From the NCBI RefSeq assembly GCF_006539165.1, contig NZ_BJMM01000011.1, positions 62,001 through 126,000 on the forward strand: a stretch of DNA of 64,000 bases, written 5' to 3'. The notes beneath the pieces are model-generated. The model was not told the DNA's origin. It ran no database searches and saw only the letters and a list, made by a program, of their open reading frames with translations. The translations under genes were made by a program, and so were the position numbers. Source of the DNA: Streptomyces cacaoi. Its GTDB lineage: Bacteria > Actinomycetota > Actinomycetes > Streptomycetales > Streptomycetaceae. Below are positions 1 to 9,039 of the stretch, piece by piece. Position 1 is the stretch's first letter; every line of letters starts with the position of its first letter.

Positions 1-1596
1 CGTGCCCGTGGAGGCCAGGGCTCCGCCGCCGCCCGTGCCGCCGACGCTGCCCGCGCCACCGGCCGGGTCCGCCACGGCGCCGGCGCCGCCGTCCGAGCCG
101 GAGCCCGACTGCTCGCCACCACCGGGGAGTTGGGCGTTCTCGTCCAGGGAGACGGCGACGGTGACCGGATCGAGCGCGTCACCGGCCTGGTAGAAGCCGC
201 CGAACGCCTTCGCGCCGGCAGCGGTGAGCGTGGCGGGCGCCTTCTCGACGGAGACGATGTCGTTCTTCGGCTCCAGCGCTCCGCCGGCCAGCTTCAGGGA
301 GGCGACCGTGACGCCCTTGCTCGTGGTGACCTCGCCCGAGGAGCGGTCCTTGGCGCGGACGTCGGCGACGAGGCTGCCCTTGGTGCCCTTCGCCGTCACC
401 TTGAGGCCGGAGAAGGTCAGATCGAGGCTGTAGGAGCCGCCCTCCTTGTGGCCGCGGAAGCGGACGCCGCCCTGGAAGCCCGCGTCGAGGCCGTCGCCGG
501 TCACCGTGCCGCTGCCCTGCCCGAAGCGGTAGCCGGACCCCGTGGCCTGCGCACCGCCGCTGGTGGTGATCGTGCCGTCGGCTATCGGACCCGTCACATA
601 GTCGCGGAAGGTCCGCTTCACGCCCCAGTCGAGCGTGCCGTCGACGACCGTGCCCCGGTCGCTCCCGTCCTTCCTCCCGGTCTCGTCCTTCGTGTCGGCC
701 TCCGCGCCGGAGGCGGAGCCGGAACGGGCACCGGAGGCGGGTTCCGGGCCGTCGGCGCCGGGGGACGTGCCCGTGCCGCCGGAGGCGTTCGCGCCGCCGC
801 TCGTGCCGCCCGTCCCTCCGGTGCCGCCCGTGGAGGTGCCACCGGCCGAGGACGGGCCTCCCGCGGACGCGCCGCCGGGGGACCCGCCGGAGCCGCCGCT
901 GTCCGCGCCGCCGCCCGGCGTCACGGCGAGGGTGACCGGGTCGAGTTCCTCGCCCTTCTTGTAGTAGCCCTGGAACGCCTCGGCGCCGTCGGCGGTGAGC
1001 GTGGCGGGGATGTCCGCGAACGTCAGCTTGCCGCCGCCGCTGTCCGGCTTCACCCCCGACAGGTCGAGAGCGGCGAGCGCCACGTCCTTCGTCGTCCGCT
1101 CGGGCTCGCCCGTGCCGTCCTCGCCGGTGCCGGTGCGGACGTCGGCCCGGAGCGTGCCCGTGCTGCCCCGCGTCTCCAGCCGGAAGCCGGAGAGGGCGAT
1201 GTCGAGAGCGCCGTGGTGGCCGTAGAGATGGACGCTGCCCCGGAACGCGGCGGAGACCGCATGGGTCGCCGTGTCGTAGTCGCCCTCACCGGAGACGAAG
1301 CGGAAGCTGCCGTCGGCGTTCGTGCGGGCGCCGCCGGCAGGGGTGAGGGAGCCGTCCGCGATCGGTCCGGTCAGATAGTCGCGGAAGGATTTCTTGATGC
1401 CCCAGTCCAGGGTGCCGTCCGTGAGCGGGACGGTCGCGGCGCGGGCGGCCGTGGACGCGGCGGCGGGCGCGGGGGCCGCAGCCACGGCGGGCAGCGCGGA
1501 GGCGGTGACGCCGAGCACGGTCGCGGTGGCCGCGGCGAGCGCGAACGCGGGGGCGCGGCGTGAACGGGCCGACGGGGGACGGGTGTTGGCGGTCAT
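1..1596 (-). CDS. HtaA-domain cell-surface heme protein (3' end beyond window)
   Basis: This is probably a secreted heme-binding or heme-relay protein. ATG at 1596 follows an AGGGAGAG ribosome site, and the frame stays open to base 1, so the C-terminus is missing. Residues 1 to about 45 form a long Ala-rich signal peptide. Two HtaA-type domains begin near residues 62 and 318, each opening with LDWG(I/V)K, a [K/R][S/T]FRDY segment and then TGPIADG. They are joined by a Gly/Ser/Pro/Ala linker. The last visible residues (527-531) are LASTG, which fits the LAXTG sorting signal used by class E sortases of high-GC actinobacteria, so the hydrophobic anchor and basic tail should lie just outside. It starts 56 bp after the next HtaA gene and is probably co-transcribed with it from the iron-box promoter. 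The family assignment is confident; heme as ligand is inferred from family and from hmuTUV next door. Confidence 0.85.
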   Translation of the reverse strand, partial: MTANTRPPSARSRRAPAFALAAATATVLGVTASALPAVAAAPAPAAASTAARAATVPLTDGTLDWGIKKSFRDYLTGPIADGSLTPAGGARTNADGSFRFVSGEGDYDTATHAVSAAFRGSVHLYGHHGALDIALSGFRLETRGSTGTLRADVRTGTGEDGTGEPERTTKDVALAALDLSGVKPDSGGGKLTFADIPATLTADGAEAFQGYYKKGEELDPVTLAVTPGGGADSGGSGGSPGGASAGGPSSAGGTSTGGTGGTGGTSGGANASGGTGTSPGADGPEPASGARSGSASGAEADTKDETGRKDGSDRGTVVDGTLDWGVKRTFRDYVTGPIADGTITTSGGAQATGSGYRFGQGSGTVTGDGLDAGFQGGVRFRGHKEGGSYSLDLTFSGLKVTAKGTKGSLVADVRAKDRSSGEVTTSKGVTVASLKLAGGALEPKNDIVSVEKAPATLTAAGAKAFGGFYQAGDALDPVTVAVSLDENAQLPGGGEQSGSGSDGGAGAVADPAGGAGSVGGTGGGGALASTGT

Positions 1597-1652
1597 CGGT
1601 GGTGTCTCTCCCTGGGGGTGGATGGGTGCGGCCGCGTCGCGTGCGGCCGGGG

Positions 1653-3575
1653 TCACGGGCGGCCCGGGTCACGGCCCGCCGGTGGTGTCCTCGTCGGACG
1701 GGCGTCGGACGGGCGGCCCGGGGCACCGGCGTCGGAGGCCGGACCGTCCGGCACGGGCCCGCCCTTCGCCGGGGCGGCCGGGGCCGAGGCGTCTCCCGCC
1801 GGGGAGCCGCCCTCCGCCGGAGCGCCCTGCACGGGGCCGTCGCACGAGGTCGCGGCGTCCGACGCGAGGGCGGCATCCGGGGCCGAAGCGCCAGCCACCG
1901 GGTCCTCGTTCGCCGGGGCGGCCGGGGCCGGAGCATCCCCCGCCGGAGCGCCCTTCGCCGAGACGGCCGGGGCCGAGGCGTCCTTCGCCGCGCTGCCGTG
2001 CCCCGCGCTGCCCTCCGTCGAGCCCTCCCCGGAGGGTGCCGAGGCAGGGGCCCGGCGGCGGCTGCGGCTGCGGCTGCGGCTGCGGTGGAGGGTGAAGGCG
2101 GCGGCGGCGAGGAGGGCGGCTGCCGCGGCGGCGCCGGCGAGCCACGGGAACGAGGAGGCGGAAGCGGAGGACGACGCTACGGTCCTGCCGGGGGCGTGCG
2201 AGGAGTCGGCGCGGGGGTCCGCACCGCTGCCGAGGTCGGGCAGCGGCGGGAGCCGGGCGTCGTCGTCGAGCGCGACGGCGAGGGAGACGGGGTCCATCGT
2301 GGCGCCCTCGGCGTACATGCCGTCGAAGGCGGCGGCGCCCTGGCGGGTCAGCGCGGCGGGGACCTCGTCGAGGGCGATCAGACCGTCGTCGTCCGGCTCC
2401 AGTTCCTTGTCGGAGGCCCGGAACGTGACCAGTCGCTGCCGGTGCCGGGTGCGGCCCTCGCGGGTCACCTCGGCGGTAAGGGTGCCGGTGCCGTCCTCGA
2501 TCCGGACGGAGAAGGCGGCGAGCCGGAGATCGAGCCGCTCGCCACGGAAGTGGACGGCGCCGGAGAAGCGGGCCGTGAGCGTGTGCCGCCGGGCGTCGTA
2601 CTCGCCCTCGCCCGCGGGGAAGCGGAAGAGCGCGCCGCCGTCCCGGGCGCCGTCGGACAGCCGCCAGCGGCCACGGGCCACCGAGCCGGTGACGTACTCG
2701 CGGAAGGTACGGCGTATCCCCCAGTCCACGGCGGCGTCGTGGATGTCGTGGACACCCGGGCCGTCGTGGCCGTGGGAGCGGCCCGGGGTCCGCGAGCTGT
2801 CCGGCCGCGCACCGCGGCCGTCCGCGGTGTCCGTGCCGTCGCCCGCCCCCTGGCCGGCCGGCTTCAGGTCGACGGAGAGGCCGACGGGGTCGAGCGGGGT
2901 GCCGGCCCGGTAGTAGCCGGCGAAGGATTCGGCGCCCTGCGCGGTGAGTTCGGCCGGTACCCGGGTGAGCGCGATCGGCGAGCTGCCGCCGCGCATGTGC
3001 ACGCCGGACAGGTCGAGCGAGGCGAACGGCACCCGGGTGCGGGTGGTGACCTCACCGCTGGACCTGGCCTTGCTGCGGATGTCCGCGAAGAGCGTCCCGG
3101 AGCCGCCGGTGACCCGGACGGCGGGGTTGGCCAGGGTCAGGTCCAACCGGGCGGAGCCGTCGGCCTGTCGGTGACCGGTGAAGCGGACGCCGCCGGAGAA
3201 GGAGGCGTCGAGGCTGCCCTTGCCGGGGTCGTAGCGCCCGTGCGCCGAGTGGAAGCGGAAGGTGCTCTCGCCGCTGGTGGCCGCGCCGTCGAGCAGTGTC
3301 CAACGGCCCTTGGCGACGGGCCCGGTGACGTAGCTCTGGAAGGAGGACTTCACGCCCCAGTCCAACCGGCCGCCGGAGACGGTCCGTTGTCCGTCCTGCG
3401 CGGCGGGTGCCGCGGGCGCGGCGGCCCGTGCGGAGCCGGGCGGTGCGGCGGGGACGGCGGTGGCCGGGGTGGGCAGGGCGGGCAGGGCGAGGCCGGCGAG
3501 CAGCGGCAGCGCGACGAGGGGTGTCACGGCACGGGGACGCCGGAAGCGTGGACCGCGCCGGGTTCGGGGACGCAT
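1653..3575 (-). CDS. HtaA-domain membrane-anchored heme protein, 640 aa
   Basis: Likely captures heme outside the cell and hands it to the HmuTUV importer encoded divergently. ATG at 3575 follows GGAGGG at 4 nt spacing. The N-terminus is a basic-hydrophobic signal peptide ending near residue 40. HtaA domains start near residue 71 (LDWGVKSSFQSYVTGP) and near residue 279 (VDWGIRRTFREYVTG). One hydrophobic helix at about 475-495 is followed by an SRSRSRSR basic stop-transfer run and about 145 residues of Ala/Pro/Gly/Asp low complexity, which should lie inside the cell if the helix spans the membrane. No sortase motif is seen, unlike the downstream paralogue, so the two HtaA proteins probably use different anchors. 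An iron box 59 bp upstream predicts repression in iron-replete cells. Confidence 0.88.
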   Translation of the reverse strand: MRPRTRRGPRFRRPRAVTPLVALPLLAGLALPALPTPATAVPAAPPGSARAAAPAAPAAQDGQRTVSGGRLDWGVKSSFQSYVTGPVAKGRWTLLDGAATSGESTFRFHSAHGRYDPGKGSLDASFSGGVRFTGHRQADGSARLDLTLANPAVRVTGGSGTLFADIRSKARSSGEVTTRTRVPFASLDLSGVHMRGGSSPIALTRVPAELTAQGAESFAGYYRAGTPLDPVGLSVDLKPAGQGAGDGTDTADGRGARPDSSRTPGRSHGHDGPGVHDIHDAAVDWGIRRTFREYVTGSVARGRWRLSDGARDGGALFRFPAGEGEYDARRHTLTARFSGAVHFRGERLDLRLAAFSVRIEDGTGTLTAEVTREGRTRHRQRLVTFRASDKELEPDDDGLIALDEVPAALTRQGAAAFDGMYAEGATMDPVSLAVALDDDARLPPLPDLGSGADPRADSSHAPGRTVASSSASASSFPWLAGAAAAAALLAAAAFTLHRSRSRSRSRRRAPASAPSGEGSTEGSAGHGSAAKDASAPAVSAKGAPAGDAPAPAAPANEDPVAGASAPDAALASDAATSCDGPVQGAPAEGGSPAGDASAPAAPAKGGPVPDGPASDAGAPGRPSDARPTRTPPAGRDPGRP

Positions 3576-3633
3576 CGGGCCCTCCAGGGGCAGACAGTCG
3601 GCGGGCCCGGCCGAGGTCCGCCGGGCTAGCCAG

Positions 3634-3652
3634 TAAGGTAAGGCTAACCTAA
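3634..3652. promoter_or_regulatory. DtxR/IdeR-type iron box between htaA and hmuT
   Basis: TAAGGTAAGGCTAACCTAA matches the 19-bp iron-box consensus TTAGGTTAGGCTAACCTAA at 17 of 19 positions. It sits in the 136-bp divergent gap. A rightward -10 candidate, TAAGCT (3650-3655), overlaps its edge, and TACCTT on the other strand lies within it, so one bound repressor dimer pair could silence both directions. The motif match is observed; binding by an IdeR/DmdR protein is inferred from the family. Confidence 0.88.
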
Positions 3653-3711
3653 GCTATCCGTCACGCACTCGGAACCCCGGCTCCGGCATTCCTCGCGAAA
3701 GGCCCTCAACC

Positions 3712-4764
3712 GTGCATCAACGACCCCGCCTCCCGGGGGCGTTCACCAGCGCGCTCGCCCTGGTGCTCGCCTCGGTGCTCGCCCTGACCGGCTGCACGGT
3801 CGGCGGCTCCGGTACGGGCCCGGGCCAGGAGTCCGGCGCCGGTTCCGGTTCCGGCCCGGCGCAGCAGTCGGAGCGGGCCGACCGCGTGGAACCGCTCACC
3901 GGGCCTGCGCCCGAACCCGAGCTGCCGGTACGAGCCGCGACCGCCGACGGCGGCACGGTGACGGTGCGCAGCGCCCGGCGGATCGTCCCGCTCAGCGGCT
4001 CGCTCTCCGAGATCGTCCACACGCTCGGGCTCGGCGGGCACGTCGTCGCGCGCGACATCACCACCACGTTCGCGCAGGCCCGCAAGCTGCCCGTGGTCAC
4101 CAGGGCGCACGACGTCTCCGCCGAGAGCGTGCTGTCCCTGAAGCCGACCGTGGTCCTCGCCGAACGCACGACCGGACCCGCCGAGGCGCTCGACCAGATC
4201 CGCGACGCCGGCGTCCCGGTCGTCGTCCTCGGTCCGGCGCGCGAACTGTCCGACGTGGACAGGCGGATCACGGCCGTCGCCCATACGCTCGGCGTCGACG
4301 AGGCGGGCGAGCGCCTGGTGACCAGGACCGACCAGCGCATCGCGGACGCGCGCGACGAGATCCCGGCCGGCGGCAGGCGGCCCCGCGTCGCCTTCCTCTA
4401 CGTCCGCGGCTCCGCCTCCGTGTATCTGCTGGGCGGCGCCCGCTCCGGGGCCTCCTCGCTGATCGAGGCGGCAGGCGGGGTGGACGCCGGCAAGGAGTCC
4501 GGGCTGACGAAGGACTTCACCCCGCTCACCAGCGAGGCGCTCGCCGAGGCCGCGCCGGATGTCCTCCTCGTCATGACCAAGGGGCTGGAGTCGGTGGACG
4601 GCGTCGACGGGCTGCTGAAGCTGCCCGGGGTCGCCGAGACCCCCGCGGGACAGCACCGGCGCGTGGTCGCCATCGACGACGGTGTCCTGCTCAACTACGG
4701 CCCGCGCACCGACGAGGTACTGCGCGACCTCGCCCGGCGCCTGCACACCGGAGACCACCGATGA
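3712..4764 (+). CDS. hmuT: Heme ABC transporter substrate-binding lipoprotein
   Basis: Binds heme at the outer face of the membrane and delivers it to the HmuU permease. The GTG start at 3712 gives a lipoprotein signal with lipobox LTGC (Cys28), followed by a Gly/Ser-rich tether. The rest matches the class III binding-protein fold of HmuT/BtuF: a VTVRSARRIVPLSGSLSEIV opening strand, a long connecting helix, and a C-terminal lobe with a PDVLLVMTKGLESVDG segment. Length, 350 aa, is normal. It is the first gene of a three-gene operon and its last four bases overlap the permease start (ATGA). The iron box lies about 60 bp upstream of the start. Heme rather than siderophore specificity is inferred from the adjacent HtaA proteins. 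Confidence 0.9.
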   Translation: MHQRPRLPGAFTSALALVLASVLALTGCTVGGSGTGPGQESGAGSGSGPAQQSERADRVEPLTGPAPEPELPVRAATADGGTVTVRSARRIVPLSGSLSEIVHTLGLGGHVVARDITTTFAQARKLPVVTRAHDVSAESVLSLKPTVVLAERTTGPAEALDQIRDAGVPVVVLGPARELSDVDRRITAVAHTLGVDEAGERLVTRTDQRIADARDEIPAGGRRPRVAFLYVRGSASVYLLGGARSGASSLIEAAGGVDAGKESGLTKDFTPLTSEALAEAAPDVLLVMTKGLESVDGVDGLLKLPGVAETPAGQHRRVVAIDDGVLLNYGPRTDEVLRDLARRLHTGDHR

Positions 4765-5918
4765 CCACCCCGGCCCGGCACACCGCACGGCCGGACGCAC
4801 CGGACGACCGCCCGGGCCCGGAACCGGACCCGGGCGAACTCCCGCGCTCGGAGCCGGAGTCGGGCGGGTCCGCCCCCGTGCCCCGTACCCGCCGGGGCGT
4901 CGCCCTCGTGCTGGGCGCGGGGCTCGCGGGGGTGCTCGTCGTGCTGGTGCTGGTGTCCGCGGGGACGGGGGCGTACGGGATACCCGTCGGGGACGTGCTC
5001 GGCTCGCTCGCGCACCGGGCCGGGGTGGGCGGCGCGGCGCTGGAGCGGGTACCGGAGAGCGTGCTGTGGAACGTCCGGCTGCCCCGGGTCGTCCTGGGGC
5101 TGCTCGTCGGCGGCTCGCTGGGCTGCGCGGGCGCGCTCACCCAGGGCGTGTTCGGCAATCCGCTCGCCGAGCCGGGCGTCATCGGCATCTCGTCCGGCGC
5201 CGCGGTCGGCGCCGTCGTCTCGATCGCGTTCGGCCTGGGTTTCCTCGGCACCTGGACGGTGTCCGGCTGCGCCTTCGCCGCCGGGCTCGTGACGGTGCTG
5301 CTGGTGTACGTGCTGGCCCGCTCCGGCGGGCGGACGGAAGTGGTGACGCTGATCCTCACCGGCATCGCCGTGAACGCGTTCGCCGGCGCCCTCATCGGCC
5401 TGTCGGTGTTCTTCGCCGACAACGCGCAGCTCACCCAGATCACATTCTGGCAGCTCGGCTCGCTGGCCCAGGCCACCTGGCCCAAGGTGCTCGCGGTACT
5501 GCCCTGCGCGCTGGCGGGACTGCTGGCCGCGCCGTTCTTCGCACGGCGGCTCGACCTGCTGGCGCTGGGCGAACGCCCGGCCCGGCACCTGGGCGTGGAC
5601 GTCGAACGGCTGCGCCTGGGGCTGATCCTCGTCGTCGCGCTGCTGACGGCGGCGGCCGTCGCGGTCGCCGGGGTCATCACCTTCGTCGGTCTGCTCGTGC
5701 CGCATCTGCTGCGGATGGCCGCCGGTCCCGGGCACCGGTTCCTGGTGCCGGGCAGCGCGCTGGGCGGCGCGGTGGTGCTGGTCGGCGCCGATCTGGCGGC
5801 GCGGACGGTGGCCCAGCCGGCCGAGCTGCCGCTGGGCGTGCTGACGGCCCTGCTGGGCAGCCCGTTCTTCTTCTGGCTGTTGCGCAGGACGCGCCGGCGC
5901 CAGGGCGGTTGGGCATGA
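4761..5918 (+). CDS. hmuU: Heme ABC transporter permease, FecCD family
   Basis: Integral membrane subunit that moves heme through the membrane. ATG at 4761 overlaps the hmuT stop. After about 45 polar N-terminal residues come about ten hydrophobic segments. Family signatures are visible: NVRLPRVVLGLLVGGSLGCA, the GNPLAEPGVIGISSGAA loop, LTGIAVNAFAGALIGL, and GVITFVGLLVPHLLRMAAGP near the C-terminus, the coupling region that touches the ATPase. Length, 385 aa, is slightly over the usual 330-350 because of the extended N-terminus. Its stop overlaps the hmuV start (ATGA), so the three subunits are translationally coupled. Confidence 0.92.
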   Translation: MTTPARHTARPDAPDDRPGPEPDPGELPRSEPESGGSAPVPRTRRGVALVLGAGLAGVLVVLVLVSAGTGAYGIPVGDVLGSLAHRAGVGGAALERVPESVLWNVRLPRVVLGLLVGGSLGCAGALTQGVFGNPLAEPGVIGISSGAAVGAVVSIAFGLGFLGTWTVSGCAFAAGLVTVLLVYVLARSGGRTEVVTLILTGIAVNAFAGALIGLSVFFADNAQLTQITFWQLGSLAQATWPKVLAVLPCALAGLLAAPFFARRLDLLALGERPARHLGVDVERLRLGLILVVALLTAAAVAVAGVITFVGLLVPHLLRMAAGPGHRFLVPGSALGGAVVLVGADLAARTVAQPAELPLGVLTALLGSPFFFWLLRRTRRRQGGWA

Positions 5919-6802
5919 TCGGGCGCCGGGGAAGAGCGGCGGCCGGTGCGGCGCCGGTCCGCGTCCCGGCCGGGTCGACCGCGGCCGAGGCGCGGGGTGT
6001 GCGGGTGCGGCGGGCCGGGCGCACCGTCCTCGACGGGGTGGATCTGGCCCTCGCGGCGGGCGAGGTGCTCGCGCTGGTGGGGCCCAACGGGGCGGGGAAG
6101 TCCACGCTGTTGGGCGCGCTGGCCGCCGACGTGCCGCCGGGCGAGGGCTCCGTGCGGCTCGCGGGCGTCCCCGCCGGCACGCTGAGCGCACGCCAACTGG
6201 CCGTCCGCAGGGCGGTGTTGCCGCAGTCGTCGGCGCCGGCGTTCCCGTTCACCGTGGCCGAGGTCGTCCGGATGGGCCGCGCGCCCTGGGCCGGCACCTC
6301 GCACGAGGACGAGGACGAGACGGCCGTCGCCGAGGCGATGGCCGCGACCGAGGTCACCGCGTTCGCCGGCCGCCCCTTCTCCGCGCTCTCCGGCGGGGAG
6401 CGCGCCCGGGTCGCCCTGGCCCGCGTCCTGGCGCAGCGCACCGGCGTGCTGCTGCTGGACGAGCCGACGGCCGCGCTCGATCTGCGCCACCAGGAGGCGG
6501 CCCTGGCCGTGTGCCGGGAGCGGGCCGCCGCGGGCGACGCCGTCGCCGTCGTCCTGCACGACCTGGGCCAGGCCGCGGCGTACGCCGACCGCATCGCCCT
6601 GCTGACGGACGGCCGGCTCACGGCACTCGGACGTCCGGACCGGGTGCTGGACGGCGAGGTGCTCACCGGCGTCTACGGCTGCCCCGTCGAGGTCCTGCCG
6701 CATCCGCGCACCGGCGCCCCGCTGGTGCTTCCGGAGCGCGGGCGGCCCACCTCCGGCGGCAGCGGCGAATCCGGCGGACGCCGCGGATCCCGCGCAGGAT
6801 AG
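5915..6802 (+). CDS. hmuV: Heme ABC transporter ATP-binding protein
   Basis: Cytoplasmic ATPase that powers heme import. ATG at 5915 overlaps the permease stop; 295 aa. Motifs in order: Walker A GPNGAGKST near residue 55, Q-loop in VLPQSS, FPFTVAEVVRMGRAPW (typical of the FecE/HmuV branch), ABC signature LSGGERARVALARVLAQ, Walker B GVLLLDEPTAALD, and switch His in AVVLHDLGQAA. The last 20 or so residues are Gly/Ser/Arg-rich and probably disordered. Last gene of the iron-regulated operon. Confidence 0.92.
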   Translation: MIGRRGRAAAGAAPVRVPAGSTAAEARGVRVRRAGRTVLDGVDLALAAGEVLALVGPNGAGKSTLLGALAADVPPGEGSVRLAGVPAGTLSARQLAVRRAVLPQSSAPAFPFTVAEVVRMGRAPWAGTSHEDEDETAVAEAMAATEVTAFAGRPFSALSGGERARVALARVLAQRTGVLLLDEPTAALDLRHQEAALAVCRERAAAGDAVAVVLHDLGQAAAYADRIALLTDGRLTALGRPDRVLDGEVLTGVYGCPVEVLPHPRTGAPLVLPERGRPTSGGSGESGGRRGSRAG

Positions 6803-6838
6803 GGTGCGTTCGCGACAGCACCGGGGAGGGTGGAAAAG

Positions 6839-7849
6839 GTGAAGGGGTTGAGGGCTCCGCGCAGGACACGCCCCAGGAGCCTGCGGAGGCCGTGCGCCGC
6901 GGCGGTGGCATCGGGAGCGCTGCTGGTGTCGCTCACCGGCTGTATGACGGTGCACGGGGAGAACGCCGTGGTGCCCGCGGTGAGCAAGGGCGAGGCGGCG
7001 AAGGTCCTGAAGACGTTCGTCGAGAAGAACAACCGGGCCAACACCGTCTACGACACCGACCTCAACGCCGAGATCGAGACCGGCGCGCTCGGGGCGATCG
7101 ACCAGGCCGGGCTGAAGGCACGCAAACAGGTCCGGCCCCAGGGCAACCCCGACTACCACCGGCTGGAGCTGACGGACACCCGCTATCTGATACCGGAACA
7201 GGCGGGCTGGCCGAAGTTCTTCGTCACCGACTCCCGCTCCAACCGCAAGGGCAGCGGGCGCTGGTTCTTCGTCTTCCAGCGCGACCGGGCGAACGCGCCC
7301 TGGCGGGCCGCCTATCTGTCGGTCCTCCAGCCCGACGCCGTACCGGAGTTCGCCCGCGACAAGGACGGCCACGTCCGGGCCGTGCCCACCGGCGGCGGGG
7401 CGCGGCTGACGGTGCCGCCCGGCAGGCTGAGCCGGGCGTACACCCGGTACCTCCAGGACGGCGGGGGCGACGACTTCGCCGCCGGGCCGCACACCAGCGC
7501 CCAGCGCGAGAAGCGCGAGAAGCAGATGGCGCGCAAGAGCGTCCGCAACGAGTACGCGGACCAGGAGGCCCAGCCCCCGCAGTTCTCCCCGTTCGGGCTG
7601 CGCACCCGGGACGGCGGCGCGCTGGTGTTCTTCGCCTCGCACCACCACCACAAGCAGACGCTGCCCCGGGGCTACACGCCGCAGATCAAGGAGCCGCTGG
7701 TGAAGGCGCTGATGACCGGGAAGCCGAAGCACTCGGTGACCTTCGTCCGCGTCTCCGCGCAGGCCGTCACCGTGCCCGCGGCCAAGGACAACGGGAAGAT
7801 CCGTTTCCTCAGCCGTATCGAGGGGCTGACGGAAGCCCGCGGGGACTGA
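6839..7849 (+). CDS. Putative lipoprotein of unknown function
   Basis: A conserved-looking exported protein without a function I can name. The frame opens at GTG 6830, but the purine-rich ribosome site GGGGAGGG (6823-6830) overlaps that codon. The in-frame GTG at 6839 sits 8 nt downstream and is the better start (336 aa). A twin-basic N-terminus leads to a hydrophobic run and lipobox LTGC, so the mature protein is probably lipid-anchored outside. The body is mixed alpha/beta with several Trp/Phe pairs (GWPKFFVTD, GRWFFVFQRD), a basic stretch near QREKREKQMARKS and an HHHHK run. The pattern resembles DUF8094-like streptomycete lipoproteins, but I am not sure of that. It follows hmuV by 36 bp on the same strand; a shared transcript is possible. 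Confidence 0.75.
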   Translation: MKGLRAPRRTRPRSLRRPCAAAVASGALLVSLTGCMTVHGENAVVPAVSKGEAAKVLKTFVEKNNRANTVYDTDLNAEIETGALGAIDQAGLKARKQVRPQGNPDYHRLELTDTRYLIPEQAGWPKFFVTDSRSNRKGSGRWFFVFQRDRANAPWRAAYLSVLQPDAVPEFARDKDGHVRAVPTGGGARLTVPPGRLSRAYTRYLQDGGGDDFAAGPHTSAQREKREKQMARKSVRNEYADQEAQPPQFSPFGLRTRDGGALVFFASHHHHKQTLPRGYTPQIKEPLVKALMTGKPKHSVTFVRVSAQAVTVPAAKDNGKIRFLSRIEGLTEARGD

Positions 7850-7891
7850 TCGCCCGCTCCCGGCCGGGAGCCGCCGCTCGGCGCACCCCGC

Positions 7892-8701
7892 TCAGCGCAC
7901 CGGCCAGGGCGCCGGCTCGTCGGAGCCCTCGACGGAGACGGCGTACTCGGCGCAGGCGTCCGTCAGCGTCTCCAGCAGGATCAGCGGTTCGGGCAGCGGC
8001 GCACCGGGCCGCGGCTCGCGCAGCCACCGGATGTCGTCGTCGGGGCCCTCGCCGGGCAGCCGCGCCGGGGGGACGAGGACATAGCTGCCGCGGCAGTGCC
8101 AGCGCAGGCCGGGATGCTCGTCCATCGTCTCGGGATGGCAGTCCAGCTCGCAGGGCCACCACTCGTCCTCGTCGTCCGGGGTGCCGCGGGTCGCGGTGAA
8201 GAAGAGCATCCGGCCGTCACCGGAGAGCGCGACCGGGCCGAGGACGGGCTCGCCCTCCGGGTCGGCCGTGCGCTCGGCCTCCTCCAGCCGGGCCAGCGCC
8301 GCCCGGCCCGCCTCGGCGGGCACGTCCAGCACGTCGTGGGAGCGGCCGGTCGCGGTGATGAAGTTCGCCTGCGGATCGGCGCGCAGCCAGCGCTCCACCT
8401 GCTCGCGGTCCGTCGTCGCCTGCGTCTGCCAGGCGAAGGAGACCGGGTGGCGGGCCGGGGTGGGGCAGCCGATGCGCACACAGGAACAGCCGTAACCGGA
8501 CGGATGCGCGGCGGGAGCGAGCGGGAAGCCGGCCTCGGCGGCGGTGAGCAGGAGGGTTTCCCTGTCGCGTGCGGCCCGGGCCTCCGCCGCCCCCTGGCGG
8601 CCACCCCGTGCGCCCCGGCGACGCGTTCCGTTGTCCCCTGCCGTGCCCGGGCGCGCGGATTTCCGCCGCAGCCACTGGGCGATCCTGCTCTCGCTCTCCA
8701 T
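7892..8701 (-). CDS. Bifunctional primase/polymerase-like protein (N-terminal prim-pol domain only)
   Basis: Resembles the archaeo-eukaryotic primase (prim-pol) domain seen in many short actinobacterial proteins. ATG at 8701 has GAGGCGG just upstream; 269 aa. Evidence: GFPLAPAAHPSGYGCSC, the Cys-rich CSCVRIGCPTPARHP (zinc-knuckle-like) and W-x-x-x-A-T-T-D-REQVERWL, followed by the catalytic-type acidic pair in HDVLDVP, where the family usually has DVLDVD. The second acid is therefore replaced by Pro or shifted, and activity is uncertain. There is no helicase domain, so it is a stand-alone fragment-size member. The N-terminal 45 residues are Arg/Gly-rich. I cannot assign a cellular role. Confidence 0.75.
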   Translation of the reverse strand: MESESRIAQWLRRKSARPGTAGDNGTRRRGARGGRQGAAEARAARDRETLLLTAAEAGFPLAPAAHPSGYGCSCVRIGCPTPARHPVSFAWQTQATTDREQVERWLRADPQANFITATGRSHDVLDVPAEAGRAALARLEEAERTADPEGEPVLGPVALSGDGRMLFFTATRGTPDDEDEWWPCELDCHPETMDEHPGLRWHCRGSYVLVPPARLPGEGPDDDIRWLREPRPGAPLPEPLILLETLTDACAEYAVSVEGSDEPAPWPVR

Positions 8702-9039
8702 CTACCGCCTCACTCCGCTACCGGCGTCCTGTGTATTCCGAGGGTACGCAGCGAGAAGGCACGCTGAGGCGGGAATCCACGGATCACGGACGACTCTCCC
8801 CTATCCTGCGCTGCCCACACGCCGCGCCCGTACACGGGGGTCGGCCCCGCCACCGGTGTGCGCTCCCGCACACCGCACGGCCCGCGCCCCGGCTCCACCG
8901 GCCCCGTGGCCCGCGGACACGGGCGGCCGGGCCGGTTTCCGCGGTCCCGCGCACGGGCCGCCGCCCGGCGGACCGACCGCCCGGGACGTGAGGGAAGACA
9001 CACCGGGGACGCCGGGCGCCCGGGGAGGGCGGAGCGCGG
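8702..9039. other. Intergenic region, no gene seen
   Basis: 338 bp between the prim-pol start (minus) and the stop of the TetR gene (minus). It should hold the prim-pol promoter; TACCCT on the minus strand about 45 bp upstream of that start is a weak -10 candidate. The rest is GC-rich with no convincing hairpin or ORF. Confidence 0.5.

Noticed and set aside
130..1563. 477-codon plus-strand frame opposite the first HtaA gene
   Set aside because: Shadow frame created by GC bias; Gly/Ala/Arg-rich without domains, while the minus strand reads clear HtaA repeats.
1560..3629. 689-codon plus-strand frame opposite the second HtaA gene
   Set aside because: Antisense shadow; no ribosome site or motif.
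4691..7732. 1013-codon minus-strand frame opposite hmuTUV
   Set aside because: Antisense to three well-defined ABC transporter genes; composition is Arg/Gly/Pro noise.
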